From assembly GCF_003031585.1 (NCBI RefSeq), contig NZ_PWAA01000022.1, positions 124,001 to 188,000 on the forward strand: a stretch of 64,000 nt of DNA, written 5' to 3'. Positions 1 through 8,093 of this stretch are shown piece by piece. The notes beneath the pieces were generated by a model that was given only the letters and a program-made list of their open reading frames with translations, made no database searches and was not told the DNA's origin. Made by a program: the position numbers and the translations under genes. The DNA is from Thalassobius sp. I31.1 (GTDB taxonomy: Bacteria; Pseudomonadota; Alphaproteobacteria; Rhodobacterales; Rhodobacteraceae). How positions within the stretch are numbered: the stretch's first letter is position 1; every line of letters begins with the position of its first letter.

Positions 1-640
1 CGCCGCCGCGGATGTTGGAAAATCCGATATGGCCGCGTTCACGTTTGCCGGTGATGCCGTGGCGGGCGTTATCGGACACCTCTTGCAGATCCACGCCACG
101 GCCATCCGCCGCCGCTTCGCCCAGCATCAGGGCGGTGCCGGATGGCGCGTCGACTTTCTGATTGTGGTGGGCTTCGATCACTTCGATGTCGAAATCTTCA
201 TCCAGAGCCGCGGCAACTTTTTTTGTCAGCTGCACCAGCAGATTGACACCCAGGCTCATGTTGCCGGCGCGCACAATGCGCGCATGCAGGGCGGCGAAAC
301 CAAGACGTTCAATGTGGTGGTCTTCAAAGCCGGTGGTGCCGATCACATGCACAGCACGGGCTTGTGCTGCGAGATCTGCAAAAGCGACAGAGGCATCCGG
401 GGAGGTGAAATCAATCACGGCCTGGGCTTTGGAAAACGCTTCCAGCGCATCGTCCGTCACCGCAACACCAAGTGCAGCGCCGCCCATGGCTTCGCCCACA
501 TCGCGCCCGATCCAGTCATGGCCGGGACGTTCCAGCGCGCCGACAAGACGCAGCTTATCGCTGGCGGAAATCGTTTTGATCAGCATCTGGCCCATACGGC
601 CGGACGCCCCTGTAATCACCACACCGGGCAGATATGTCAT
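1..640 (-). CDS. dapB: 4-hydroxy-tetrahydrodipicolinate reductase, 3' end outside window
   Basis: The enzyme reduces hydroxy-tetrahydrodipicolinate with NAD(P)H in the lysine and diaminopimelate pathway, in the cytosol. About 213 N-terminal residues are visible and the reading frame runs off the left edge; the family is usually about 270 residues. The dinucleotide-binding glycine motif GASGRMG lies at residues 11-17. The catalytic block EAHHNQK followed by VDAPSGTA is present in the second half, giving the catalytic histidine pair, the lysine and the substrate-binding DAPSGT. The start is the ATG at 640, and the frame is open with no better upstream start. It is divergent from rbfA with a 100-bp gap. 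The identification is firm; only the C-terminal end cannot be checked. Confidence 0.97.
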   Translation of the reverse strand, partial: MTYLPGVVITGASGRMGQMLIKTISASDKLRLVGALERPGHDWIGRDVGEAMGGAALGVAVTDDALEAFSKAQAVIDFTSPDASVAFADLAAQARAVHVIGTTGFEDHHIERLGFAALHARIVRAGNMSLGVNLLVQLTKKVAAALDEDFDIEVIEAHHNQKVDAPSGTALMLGEAAADGRGVDLQEVSDNARHGITGKRERGHIGFSNIRGG

Positions 641-740
641 CTTGCGCACTCCATTTTCCTTAACAGCAGGCAATAGCCTGATCGTGGCCGTGTGAAAACC
701 CCTGCTTGCACCGCCGCGCGCACGCATTTACACGGGGTAT

Positions 741-1157
741 ATGGCAAAGAATTCACATAACGCCGGGCGTGGCCCGTCACAGCGGCAGCTTCGCGTCGGC
801 GAACTGATCCGTCGCAATCTGTCCGAAATCCTGATGCGTGGTGATATCCACGATCCGGATCTGAACCGTATTTCGATCACCGTGGGCGAGGTGCGCTGCA
901 CCCCGGACCTGCATATCGCAACCGCTTTTATCCTGCCTCTGGGCGGTGAAGGTGCGGAAGACGCCCTGTCGCTTTTGCGCAAGAACCGCCATGAAATCCG
1001 CCGGATGATTGGGAAAAAGATGGCGCTGAAACACACGCCGGAACTGCGCTATGAAATCGACATGACCTTTGACCAGATGGATGCGACCCGCCGTCTTCTG
1101 GACAATGATAAGGTAAAGCGCGATGTTGCCCTGCCTGATGAGGAAGATGACATTTGA
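741..1157 (+). CDS. rbfA: 30S ribosome-binding factor A
   Basis: RbfA binds the small ribosomal subunit and helps late 16S rRNA 5'-end maturation and cold adaptation. The 138-residue length fits the family (E. coli about 133). The N-terminal stretch GPSQRQLRVGELIRRNL and the central block around residues 30-50 (DPDLNRISITVGEV) match the RbfA KH-like fold. The C-terminus is acidic. The gene starts an rbfA-DUF2233-truB run on the plus strand. Its TGA stop overlaps the TTG start of the next gene by 4 bp, so translation is probably coupled. The rbfA-truB neighbourhood is conserved in bacteria, which supports the call. Confidence 0.96.
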   Translation: MAKNSHNAGRGPSQRQLRVGELIRRNLSEILMRGDIHDPDLNRISITVGEVRCTPDLHIATAFILPLGGEGAEDALSLLRKNRHEIRRMIGKKMALKHTPELRYEIDMTFDQMDATRRLLDNDKVKRDVALPDEEDDI

Positions 1158-1879
1158 AGAAACTGATTGCCGCATATCTTTGCCTTCTGTCCCCTGCTTT
1201 TGCAGCGGGTGGTCCGTGCGAAGATGTGACCTGGCTTGATCAGTCTTTCACAATTTGCGAGGTGCAGGCCAATGCGGACCTGCGCCTTTTTCATTCCGAT
1301 GCGGATGGCGAAGTGATGGGGCATTTTTCCACCATCAACAATAATCTGCCCGACGGCCAGGCGCTGGGCTTTGCGATGAATGCGGGCATGTATCACGATG
1401 ATTACAGCCCGGTTGGTCTTTATATCGAAGGCGGCGCAGAAAAATCTGCCCTGGCCTCTGGCGGTGGGTTTGGCAACTTTGGTCTGACACCAAATGGTGT
1501 GTTTTGCATTGGCGACACGCTGAATGTGATTGAAACCAACGCGTTTCGCGAAAGCAAGCCCAGCTGTGAATATGCCACGCAATCCGGCCCGATGCTGGTG
1601 ATTGATGGGGCACTGCATCCGCGCCTGCTGCCGGATGGCAGGTCTAAACACATCCGCAATGGTGTGGGTACATCTGCCGACGGGCAACGCGCGGTGTTCG
1701 CGATTTCCAATGAACGTGTAAATTTCCACGATTTCGCAACGCTGTTCCGGGATTACCTGAACCTGCCCAACGCGCTTTACTTTGATGGTAAAGTGTCCCG
1801 GCTTTACAATGGAACCACCGGGCGATCTGATTTTGGTTTCTCGGTTGGTGCGATTGTCGGCACGGTTGTAACCCCCTAA
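1154..1879 (+). CDS. Secreted phosphodiester-glycosidase-like (DUF2233/NAGPA) protein
   Basis: A 241-residue protein with an N-terminal signal sequence (hydrophobic core to about residue 17, ending AFAAGG). It shows features of the DUF2233/NAGPA fold: FAMNAGMYHDDYSPVGLYIEGG near residues 75-97, then a glycine-rich run, QSGPMLVIDG near 140-150, RNGVG, and ALYFDGKVSRLY near 205. Members hydrolyse glycosidic phosphodiesters or act on exopolysaccharides; the substrate here is unknown. The start is a TTG inside the rbfA stop codon (TTGA overlap), which gives a clean signal peptide directly at the N-terminus. It lies between rbfA and truB, as it does in other Rhodobacteraceae as far as I recall. 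The product is probably periplasmic. Confidence 0.85.
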   Translation: MKKLIAAYLCLLSPAFAAGGPCEDVTWLDQSFTICEVQANADLRLFHSDADGEVMGHFSTINNNLPDGQALGFAMNAGMYHDDYSPVGLYIEGGAEKSALASGGGFGNFGLTPNGVFCIGDTLNVIETNAFRESKPSCEYATQSGPMLVIDGALHPRLLPDGRSKHIRNGVGTSADGQRAVFAISNERVNFHDFATLFRDYLNLPNALYFDGKVSRLYNGTTGRSDFGFSVGAIVGTVVTP

Positions 1880-1941
1880 CGCTTGACGCAGAGGCCGCCG
1901 CCCGTTAGCAGGCGGTTTCCATAAGAAACAAAGGTCTGAAC

Positions 1942-2847
1942 ATGGCACGCAAGCGCAAAGGTCGCGATATTTCTGGCTGGCTGGTGATTGATAAACCGGC
2001 GGGCATTTCATCAAGCGCGGTGGTGAACAAAGTGCGCTGGGCGATGGATGCAAAGAAAGCTGGCCATGCAGGCACGCTTGACCCCGAAGCCACGGGTGTT
2101 CTGGCGATTGCGCTGGGCGAAGCCACCAAGACCGTGCCGTTTATCACCGATGCGCTGAAAGCGTACCGTTTTACGGTGCGTCTGGGCCAGGCGACCAACA
2201 CGGATGACCAGGAAGGCGAAGTGATCGCTGAAAACGATCTGCGCCCTTCTGATGAGGATATTATCGCTGCACTGCCTGATTTTGTGGGCGACGTCATGCA
2301 AATCCCGCCAAAGTTTTCTGCGGTGAAAATCGACGGTCAGCGCGCCTACAAACTGGCGCGTGATGGCGAAGATGTTCAGATCGAAGCGCGCCCGCTTTAT
2401 GTGGAAGAGCTGAAGTTTATCTCTCGCCCGGATGCAGACCATGTCGAGTTGGAAATGACCTGTGGCAAAGGCGGCTATGTGCGCGCGATTGCCCGGGATC
2501 TGGGTGAAAAGCTGGGCTGTCTTGGCCATGTGCGTGAGCTGCGCCGCATCTGGTCCGGCCCGTTTGAAACCGAAGATGGTATCAGCATGGAAGTGGTTGA
2601 AGAATTTGCCAAAACCGGTGAGCTTGACCAATACCTGCACCCGCTTGAAGCGGGCCTTGACGGCATCCCCGAAGTCACTGCGACGGCGGAAGGTGCGGTG
2701 AAAATGAAGAACGGGAATCCGGGGTTGGTTTTCAGCAGTGATGCGGAATATGGCGATGAGGCCTGGGCGTCTTTTGAAGGTAAGGCTGTGGCCGTCGGGG
2801 TTTATAAAGCTGGTGAATTGCACCCGAACAGGGTTTTCCTGCACTGA
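1942..2847 (+). CDS. truB: tRNA pseudouridine(55) synthase TruB
   Basis: TruB isomerises uridine 55 in the T-loop of tRNAs. The 301-residue protein has the usual beginning [14 protein letters not shown] and the catalytic motif [11 protein letters not shown] with the catalytic aspartate at residue 47, where E. coli TruB has Asp48. The RAYKLAR and [10 protein letters not shown] blocks typical of the family follow. The ATG at 1942 follows a purine-rich stretch and gives the standard N-terminus. It closes the rbfA-DUF2233-truB group and is followed within 10 bp by a strong bidirectional hairpin. Confidence 0.97.
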   Translation: MARKRKGRDISGWLVIDKPAGISSSAVVNKVRWAMDAKKAGHAGTLDPEATGVLAIALGEATKTVPFITDALKAYRFTVRLGQATNTDDQEGEVIAENDLRPSDEDIIAALPDFVGDVMQIPPKFSAVKIDGQRAYKLARDGEDVQIEARPLYVEELKFISRPDADHVELEMTCGKGGYVRAIARDLGEKLGCLGHVRELRRIWSGPFETEDGISMEVVEEFAKTGELDQYLHPLEAGLDGIPEVTATAEGAVKMKNGNPGLVFSSDAEYGDEAWASFEGKAVAVGVYKAGELHPNRVFLH

Positions 2848-2855
2848 CAGAATAT

Positions 2856-2886
2856 AAAAGGCCCGGGGATCGTCCCGGGCCTTTTC
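2856..2886. terminator. Bidirectional rho-independent terminator
   Basis: A perfect inverted repeat (AAAAGGCCCGGG, short loop, CCCGGGCCTTTT) sits between the truB stop and the stop of the convergent gene at 2915. A- and T-runs flank both sides, so it can stop transcription from either strand. Confidence 0.9.
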
Positions 2887-2914
2887 GTTTCATCAAAGAT
2901 GTTAACTTTTGACC

Positions 2915-3226
2915 TTACCGGTCAGATGCATTCTCAGATGCCAGCTGGCCTGCGAACCATGCGGCTGCTACCGGGTTCACGCCGCCCTTAGAGGACAGGG
3001 TTGCGCCAACGGATGGGTTGGCTTGTGTTTCGATGCCTGTGCCAGCCTCAAGCGCCAGATCAGCAAAGATTTCAACGGCTTCTGCGGTGACCGGGCTTGA
3101 GCGTTCAACAACAACGCTTTCAATACCGGTGTTGTCCTGTGCGAAATGTGCCTCAACATCTTTGGCGCCCGCAAAAGCAGGAGCAGCAACAGTCAGGGCG
3201 AGGATGGATGCGATTACAGTTTTCAT
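2915..3226 (-). CDS. Small secreted protein of unknown function
   Basis: A 103-residue protein with a clear signal peptide (MKTVIASILALTVAAPAFA, cleavage after residue 19). The mature part is about 84 residues, acidic, rich in alanine, valine and glutamate, and lacks cysteines. I recognise no domain. The ATG at 3226 is preceded by a purine-rich AAAGGTT. It is probably periplasmic or exported. The gene has its own upstream region of about 260 bp, which contains the phased ATGCAC array roughly 190-230 bp before the start. It converges on truB across a shared terminator. It is real by start, signal peptide and spacing, but the function is unknown. Confidence 0.75.
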   Translation of the reverse strand: MKTVIASILALTVAAPAFAGAKDVEAHFAQDNTGIESVVVERSSPVTAEAVEIFADLALEAGTGIETQANPSVGATLSSKGGVNPVAAAWFAGQLASENASDR

Positions 3227-3415
3227 AGCGTTAACCTTTCAAGGGTCTGGGTGTTGTTTCATTTCGGTGGAAGTCTTGTTGCTTCCGATGTGATTGATTT
3301 GGGGGTGCTTCAGATCACCTTCAAGACACAGATCCGTGAGGATTGCGTTTTATATGTTCACACATGCACACCAATCTGTGAGCGGATGAAACAGACTAAA
3401 ACGCCAGAATATCGC

Positions 3416-3454
3416 ATGCACAATCTATGCACTTTATATGCACATCTTATGCAT
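3416..3454 (+). promoter_or_regulatory. Four-copy ATGCAC array phased at 11 bp (copy 1)
   Basis: Hexamers ATGCAC, ATGCAC, ATGCAC and ATGCAT start at 3416, 3427, 3438 and 3449, exactly 11 bp apart, so they lie on one face of the helix. The last 20 bp of the conserved part (3438-3457) are identical, in reverse orientation, to 18150-18169, where the same four-copy array occurs. It sits between the signal-peptide gene (start 3226) and the 3' end of the VOC gene (3488). A separate ATGCAC is at 3364, off phase. This looks like a binding array for a cooperative DNA-binding protein; the protein is unknown. Confidence 0.7.
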
Positions 3455-3487
3455 ATACGGGGAACGATGCGGGCAAGGTGTTGTTAA

Positions 3488-3904
3488 CTATTCATCCCGC
3501 CCGGGTTCATCCGGATTGTCGGAAAACAGGGCGATTTTATTGCCCTGGGGATCACGCAGGTAGGCGACAAAGAAATGGGGCCCGTAAGATGCCCGGAAAT
3601 CAGGGCCACCTTCATCTGAACCCCCGGCTGCAAGGGCAGCGGCGTGCAGGTCGCGCACCTTTGCCTGGCTGCCCGCATCAAACGCCACCATATTGCCGTT
3701 CCCGGCCATGGCGGGTTCACCGTTGAACGGGGCTTTGACGTAAAAGTCGGGATGCACGGGGCGCGTGCCAGGTTCCACCGGCAGAATATAGCTGAGATCA
3801 CCTTGGTATCTTTCCAGCCGATACCCAAGCGCGGGCAGGACGGCGGAATAGAAACGTTCCGCAAGGGCGATGTCGTTCACTCCGACGGTGACATAGGCGA
3901 TCAT
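3488..3904 (-). CDS. VOC (glyoxalase/bleomycin-resistance fold) protein
   Basis: A 138-residue single-module vicinal-oxygen-chelate protein. It begins MIAYVTVGVNDIALAERFYS, the usual first beta-alpha unit in which the protein reads its partner metal ligand. It ends with YGPHFFVAYLRDPQGNKIAL near residues 107-127, the typical last strand before the C-terminus. Such proteins act as glyoxalases, dioxygenases or antibiotic-binding proteins, and the substrate cannot be read from sequence. It is monocistronic on the minus strand and divergent from the DUF1643 gene. Confidence 0.85.
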   Translation of the reverse strand: MIAYVTVGVNDIALAERFYSAVLPALGYRLERYQGDLSYILPVEPGTRPVHPDFYVKAPFNGEPAMAGNGNMVAFDAGSQAKVRDLHAAALAAGGSDEGGPDFRASYGPHFFVAYLRDPQGNKIALFSDNPDEPGRDE

Positions 3905-4044
3905 TCCGGGGCGCTCCTTATGCAGTCAGGTGTTTATCACATGGTTCCCGGCTGTCCGCCAGATTTCTGTGATGTTGCGGGGCCGGAATTGATCCCGTGG
4001 GAAAGAAATCTTGCACTTTTCAGGCCGACACGCGAAACAGAGCT

Positions 4045-4575
4045 ATGATCACCAGAGAATTCCTGAAAGGCGATGCGGCCTCGGTTGCGATATATTCCGA
4101 TTGCGAGCGATATCGCTATGCGCTGACACGTGTCTGGGATGAAGCCGCGCCGCGCCTGACCTATGTGATGCTGAACCCGTCCACCGCGACAGAGGTGCAG
4201 AATGACCCGACGATTGAGCGTTGCGAACGCCGGGGGCGGGCGCTGGGGTATGGCGGGATAAAGATTACGAATATTTTTGCCTGGCGCGATACGGATCCGA
4301 AAAACCTGAAGAAGGCGAAGCATCCGGTCGGGCCTGAGAATGACGCACTGGTTGCAGAGGCGGCCCAGTGGGCGGATCTGACGTTATGTGGCTGGGGCGC
4401 GCATGGGGATCATCAGGGGCGCGGGGCAGAGATTGCGGCAGTTTTACGCGCAACCGGGCGGCCCCTGGCAACTTTGGGCGTGTCCAAAGCTGGTCATCCG
4501 CGCCATCCGCTTTATATTTCATATCAGACACAACCCACGCCCTGGGATGGGGTGATACGACCTGAGGAGCAGTGA
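4045..4575 (+). CDS. DUF1643 family protein
   Basis: A 176-residue cytosolic protein of the DUF1643 family, recognisable from YVMLNPSTATEVQNDPTIERC near residues 33-53 and ITNIFAWRDTDPKNL near 73-87, followed by a conserved WG..G block. The biochemical role of the family is not established. The frame is open further upstream to 3997, but the ATG at 4045 gives the usual start and is preferred. Its TGA stop overlaps the ATG of the next gene, so the two are translationally coupled. Confidence 0.85.
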   Translation: MITREFLKGDAASVAIYSDCERYRYALTRVWDEAAPRLTYVMLNPSTATEVQNDPTIERCERRGRALGYGGIKITNIFAWRDTDPKNLKKAKHPVGPENDALVAEAAQWADLTLCGWGAHGDHQGRGAEIAAVLRATGRPLATLGVSKAGHPRHPLYISYQTQPTPWDGVIRPEEQ

Positions 4576-4901
4576 TGAGCGAGACAGATATGGATGTTGA
4601 GGCACAGCCCGTTGTTGCCCTGGTCGAAGAATCACAGATGTCTGAAGAAATCGCGAAACTGCGCCGCGAGATGGAAACCCTGAATGCGCATCGTTTCGTA
4701 AGGCTGCACAATTCAATTCCCAAACTAATTTTGTTTCAGCTTATGCGCGGAATGGCCTTTGGTCTGGGCACGCTTCTGGGGGCGACATTGCTTGTGTCCT
4801 GGATCGTTTATTCCCTGTCTTCTATAGACTTTATCCCGGTCATCGGGGAATGGGCGGCTGAGATCGTGGACGTTATTACGCAAAAAGCGCCGGACAGCTG
4901 A
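4575..4901 (+). CDS. DUF5665 domain membrane protein
   Basis: A 108-residue protein with a charged coiled-coil-like N-terminal half (to about residue 45) and the stretch HRFVRLHNSIPKLILFQLMR, then one or two membrane segments (about residues 60-85) and SIDFIPVIGEWAAEIVD near the C-terminus. This arrangement fits DUF5665 proteins of Rhodobacteraceae. The function is not known. A GTG three bases upstream (4572) is a possible alternative start. It is coupled to the DUF1643 gene by a stop/start overlap. Confidence 0.8.
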   Translation: MSETDMDVEAQPVVALVEESQMSEEIAKLRREMETLNAHRFVRLHNSIPKLILFQLMRGMAFGLGTLLGATLLVSWIVYSLSSIDFIPVIGEWAAEIVDVITQKAPDS

Positions 4902-5023
4902 AATTTCTCATAAACGTTAACCCTTTGAAAATTTTGAGGTGGTATCAGAGGGTGCGCTTGTGCCCGCTGGATCTATTATGCGGGCAATGATTGCGCGCGT
5001 AACAGATTTGACAGGTCATTCGT

Positions 5024-5992
5024 ATGCTTGGACTTTTTTCACTGCTTGGGGCTTTGTTTGTAGGGTCGGCCGTTGGTCTTGCTGAAATTATGCCGGACAA
5101 TGACAATGCAGATGAAGAAGGCGTGAACACAGGCGGTGATGATACGGACACCGGCACAACCGGCGACCTGCTTGCTGGCAATGATGACGCGAACACCCTG
5201 GTGGGAACTTCTGAGGACGATGACATCAGCGGGGCCGGTGGCGATGACCTGCTGAATGGGTATGACGGTGGCGACCAGATTTCCGGAGGCCTGGGGGATG
5301 ACTGGGTTGATGGCGGTGATGGCGATGACATCATTACAGGTGACGAAGGTGATGATGAATTGCACGCAGGCGCAGGCGATGACGACGTGTCCGGCGGCGC
5401 AGGCGATGACGACGTTTATGGCGAAAATGGCGATGATTTTGTAAGCGGCGGTGATGGCGATGATTTCGTCGTTGGCGGTGATGGCGATGACGTGCTGTCT
5501 GGCGGCGACGGGGTCGACAACCTTCAGGGGGGCGTCGGAAATGACATATTATCCGGTGGTGCCGGGGCCGATAGCCTGCAGGGCGGATTGGGCGATGATG
5601 TTCTGACCGGGCTGGTCGCTGACCCCGAAACCGGGGCGGATACCGATGACAGCGATTTTCTGAATGGTGGCGCGGGGGATGATCAGATTGTCCTGGGTGT
5701 TGGTGATATCGCCAGCGGCGGGGAAGGGGCCGACAGTTTTACCCTTGGGGCCTGGAATTTGACGGATCAGGTTGATCCCGGGACGCGGATCATGGATTTT
5801 GATGCCGAAACGGATACGCTTGTGCTGATCTGGGATGAGGCGATAAATGGTGTTCCGGAACTGACGGTTGAAAGCGATCCTGATGTTTCTGGTGCCAGTC
5901 AAATCCTTCTGAATGGCGAAGTTATAGCCTCGCTGGCCGGGGTTTCTGATCTGAATGCGGATCAGATTGTTATTCAGGCACCGGCATCCTGA
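5024..5992 (+). CDS. RTX/hemolysin-type calcium-binding repeat protein with N-terminal membrane segment
   Basis: A 322-residue, very acidic protein. Residues 1-21 are a hydrophobic segment (LGLFSLLGALFVGSAVGLA), followed by an Asp/Thr/Gly-rich linker. Residues of about 45-200 are tandem GGxGxDxxx nonapeptide repeats (for example GGDGDDFVVGGDGDDVLSGG) that form a calcium-binding beta-roll. A second short set lies near 210-240, then a C-terminal domain with DFDAETDTLVL, a motif frequent at the end of RTX proteins in this group. RTX repeats usually fold on export into calcium-rich medium; whether this protein is anchored or secreted by type I export cannot be told. No transporter genes are adjacent. 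Confidence 0.85.
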   Translation: MLGLFSLLGALFVGSAVGLAEIMPDNDNADEEGVNTGGDDTDTGTTGDLLAGNDDANTLVGTSEDDDISGAGGDDLLNGYDGGDQISGGLGDDWVDGGDGDDIITGDEGDDELHAGAGDDDVSGGAGDDDVYGENGDDFVSGGDGDDFVVGGDGDDVLSGGDGVDNLQGGVGNDILSGGAGADSLQGGLGDDVLTGLVADPETGADTDDSDFLNGGAGDDQIVLGVGDIASGGEGADSFTLGAWNLTDQVDPGTRIMDFDAETDTLVLIWDEAINGVPELTVESDPDVSGASQILLNGEVIASLAGVSDLNADQIVIQAPAS

Positions 5993-6146
5993 CGGCCTGG
6001 GCAAGCTTTCCCTTTTCTTTTGCGTTGAAATTCAGTAAACGCGCACATCCGGCAGATTCTAAGGAGTCTGGCGGTACCTCCATGGGCCTGAGCTGGACGA
6101 CATCCCGGCCTGCGCCATTCTTTTAACTCTTATTAAGGAGACCCCG

Positions 6147-6416
6147 ATGTCGATTACTGCTGAAGAAAAAGCACGCCTGATGAAAGAATTCGCAATCAAA
6201 GAAGGTGACACTGGTTCACCTGAAGTACAGGTTGCGATCCTGTCTTCCCGTATTGCGACGCTGACTGAGCACTTCAAAACCCATAAAAAAGACAACCACG
6301 GTCGCCGTGGTCTTCTGAAAATGGTTGCTCTGCGTCGTAAACTGCTGGACTACGCGCGCGCCAAAGACGAAGCACGCTACCAGGACCTGATCAAACGCCT
6401 GGGTCTGCGTCGCTAA
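6147..6416 (+). CDS. rpsO: 30S ribosomal protein S15
   Basis: The 89-residue length is standard for S15, which binds the central domain of 16S rRNA. Conserved blocks are present: [16 protein letters not shown] (about residues 21-36), [19 protein letters not shown] and [21 protein letters not shown] good Shine-Dalgarno sequence (AAGGAG) precedes the ATG. Codon choice is strongly biased, as expected for a highly expressed gene. The 154-bp leader (5993-6146) contains short inverted repeats and may be an autoregulatory S15-binding region; I could not assign it to a known class. A terminator follows directly, so it is separated from pnp by other genes. Confidence 0.98.
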   Translation: MSITAEEKARLMKEFAIKEGDTGSPEVQVAILSSRIATLTEHFKTHKKDNHGRRGLLKMVALRRKLLDYARAKDEARYQDLIKRLGLRR

Positions 6417-6438
6417 GACATTCGATCTTTTCGATCAG

Positions 6439-6473
6439 AAACGCCTGTCCTTGCAAAAGGGCAGGCGTTTTTC
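6439..6473 (+). terminator. Rho-independent terminator after rpsO
   Basis: A stem AAACGCCTGTCC / GGGCAGGCGTTT with an 8-nt loop and a following T-run lies 23 bp after the rpsO stop. Confidence 0.9.
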
Positions 6474-6519
6474 GTTTCTGCGCAGGAATCCGGGTTGCGG
6501 GATTTTCAGGATTATGATT

Positions 6520-6534
6520 TGTTATATTATAACA
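6520..6534 (+). promoter_or_regulatory. Probable Zur box
   Basis: TGTTATATTATAACA is a perfect 7-bp inverted repeat around a central base. This matches the form of zinc-uptake-regulator boxes known in alphaproteobacteria. It lies 22 bp upstream of the ATG of the COG0523 GTPase, a family that is often Zur-controlled, so repression under zinc-replete conditions is likely. Confidence 0.8.
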
Positions 6535-6556
6535 TTACATACTCAGGAAATGCGCC

Positions 6557-7786
6557 ATGTCCCCGATCCAGCAAGCAGACAGTCGTCTGCCCGTCACTGT
6601 TCTTTCCGGCTTTCTCGGGGCCGGGAAAACCACCTTGTTGAACCGTGTGCTGAACAACCGTGATGGATTGCGGGTGGCAGTGATCGTGAATGATATGTCT
6701 GAGGTCAACATCGATGCCGATCTTGTGCGCGAAGGCGGGGCGGGACTCAGCCATACAGATGAAACCCTGGTGGAAATGTCCAATGGTTGCATCTGCTGCA
6801 CCCTGCGCGATGATCTGCTGCAAGAAGTCCGGCGCCTGGCCGGTGAGGGCCGCTTTGATTACCTGTTGATCGAATCCACCGGCATTGCCGAACCGCTGCC
6901 CGTGGCCGCGACCTTTGATTTCCGCGATGAAAATGGGGACAGCCTGTCTGACGTGGCGCGGCTGGATACGATGGTGACGGTGGTGGATGCGGTCAACCTG
7001 ATGCGAGACTTTTCCAGTCATGACTTCCTGTCCGATCACGGCGAAGTCGCGGGCGAGGGTGATGACCGCACGCTTGTGAATCTGCTGGTGGATCAGCTGG
7101 AATTTGCGGATGTGGTTGTGTTGAACAAAGTTTCAGCTGCCAATCCGGGGCAGGTGGATGCAGCACGTAAAATCATCCGCAGCCTGAACGCAGATGCGAA
7201 GATTATTGAGGCGGATTATTCCGATGTGCCTGCGGGGGAGATCCTGAACACCGGCCTGTTTGATTTTGAAAAGGCCCATGAACATCCGATGTGGGCGAAG
7301 GAACTGTATGGTTTTGCCGATCACATGCCGGAAACCGATGAATATGGCATCACCTCGCATGTGTATCGCGCGCGGGCGCCTTTTGATCCGGTGAAAATCC
7401 ACGCGTTTCTGAATGGCGATCTGCCCGGCGTGATCCGGGCAAAGGGGCATTTCTGGCTGGTGACGCGGCCGGAATGGGTGGCGGAATATTCGCTGGCGGG
7501 CGCTTTGTCATCGGTTGCGCCGCTGGGGACATGGTGGGCGTCGGTCCCGGCGGAGCGCTGGCCGGATCACCCGTCGGCGCGGGACTATATGGCAAAGCAC
7601 TGGTCCGAACCTTTCGGGGATCGTCGCCAGGAGCTGGTGTTCATTGGCAGCGGCATTGACTGGCCCGCGATTGAACGCCGCCTTGATGCCTGCCTGATCC
7701 ATGACGCGACGCCGGATCGCTTTGACGCCTATGCTGAAATGCCCGATCCGTTTCCGGTCTGGCGACGGGCGGACCAGGCCGCATGA
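6557..7786 (+). CDS. COG0523 (CobW/ZigA-like) GTPase, probable zinc metallochaperone
   Basis: A 409-residue G3E-family P-loop GTPase. The Walker A motif GFLGAGKTT is at residues 18-26, the metal-binding CxCC motif (GCICC) at 77-81, the ESTGIAEP switch near 110, and the NKVS guanine-recognition motif near 197. A CobW C-terminal domain occupies about residues 275-385. COG0523 proteins hand metal to client proteins, and the ZigA/YeiR-type branch acts in zinc limitation. The Zur-like box directly upstream supports zinc, rather than cobalt, as the metal. There are no cobalamin genes nearby. The gene overlaps the DUF6525 gene by 4 bp (ATGA). The zinc role is inferred from context; the GTPase family is certain. 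Confidence 0.9.
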   Translation: MSPIQQADSRLPVTVLSGFLGAGKTTLLNRVLNNRDGLRVAVIVNDMSEVNIDADLVREGGAGLSHTDETLVEMSNGCICCTLRDDLLQEVRRLAGEGRFDYLLIESTGIAEPLPVAATFDFRDENGDSLSDVARLDTMVTVVDAVNLMRDFSSHDFLSDHGEVAGEGDDRTLVNLLVDQLEFADVVVLNKVSAANPGQVDAARKIIRSLNADAKIIEADYSDVPAGEILNTGLFDFEKAHEHPMWAKELYGFADHMPETDEYGITSHVYRARAPFDPVKIHAFLNGDLPGVIRAKGHFWLVTRPEWVAEYSLAGALSSVAPLGTWWASVPAERWPDHPSARDYMAKHWSEPFGDRRQELVFIGSGIDWPAIERRLDACLIHDATPDRFDAYAEMPDPFPVWRRADQAA

Positions 7787-8046
7787 ACAATCGCCGCCAG
7801 AGAAGCGCGAACCGCGGCGCAACGCCGCTTCCTCTGCGCCGCCGCAAGACCGACCCGATGCGCGAATACGACCGCTTGCCGCCAGAGCTGCGCGCCTGGA
7901 TGCGCGGGGCCACTCTGCCGTGGTCCCCAAGATCCTGCCTTAAAATCTGGAAACAGGCTCGTGCGAAGGGGGAAGAGCTGGGGGCGATCATCGGGAGATT
8001 GGAGCGGGCGGAACGGCGGACGCTGGAAAAATTTAAACAGGCCTAA
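7783..8046 (+). CDS. DUF6525 family small basic protein
   Basis: An 87-residue, arginine-rich protein with the central block YDRLPPELRAWMRGATLPWSPRSCLKIW, which I associate with the DUF6525 family of Rhodobacteraceae. The function is unknown. The start codon overlaps the stop of the COG0523 GTPase, so the two are co-translated and probably share zinc control. The C-terminal part is predicted helical and charged. Confidence 0.75.
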   Translation: MNNRRQRSANRGATPLPLRRRKTDPMREYDRLPPELRAWMRGATLPWSPRSCLKIWKQARAKGEELGAIIGRLERAERRTLEKFKQA

Positions 8047-8093
8047 CTGAATACTTGTTCTGTTTACCTTGCCTCGTGTAAACAGCGCATGAT

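Noticed and set aside
1049-2053. 334-codon minus-strand open frame
   Set aside because: It is antisense to DUF2233 and overlaps the rbfA and truB ends. It has no recognisable protein features.
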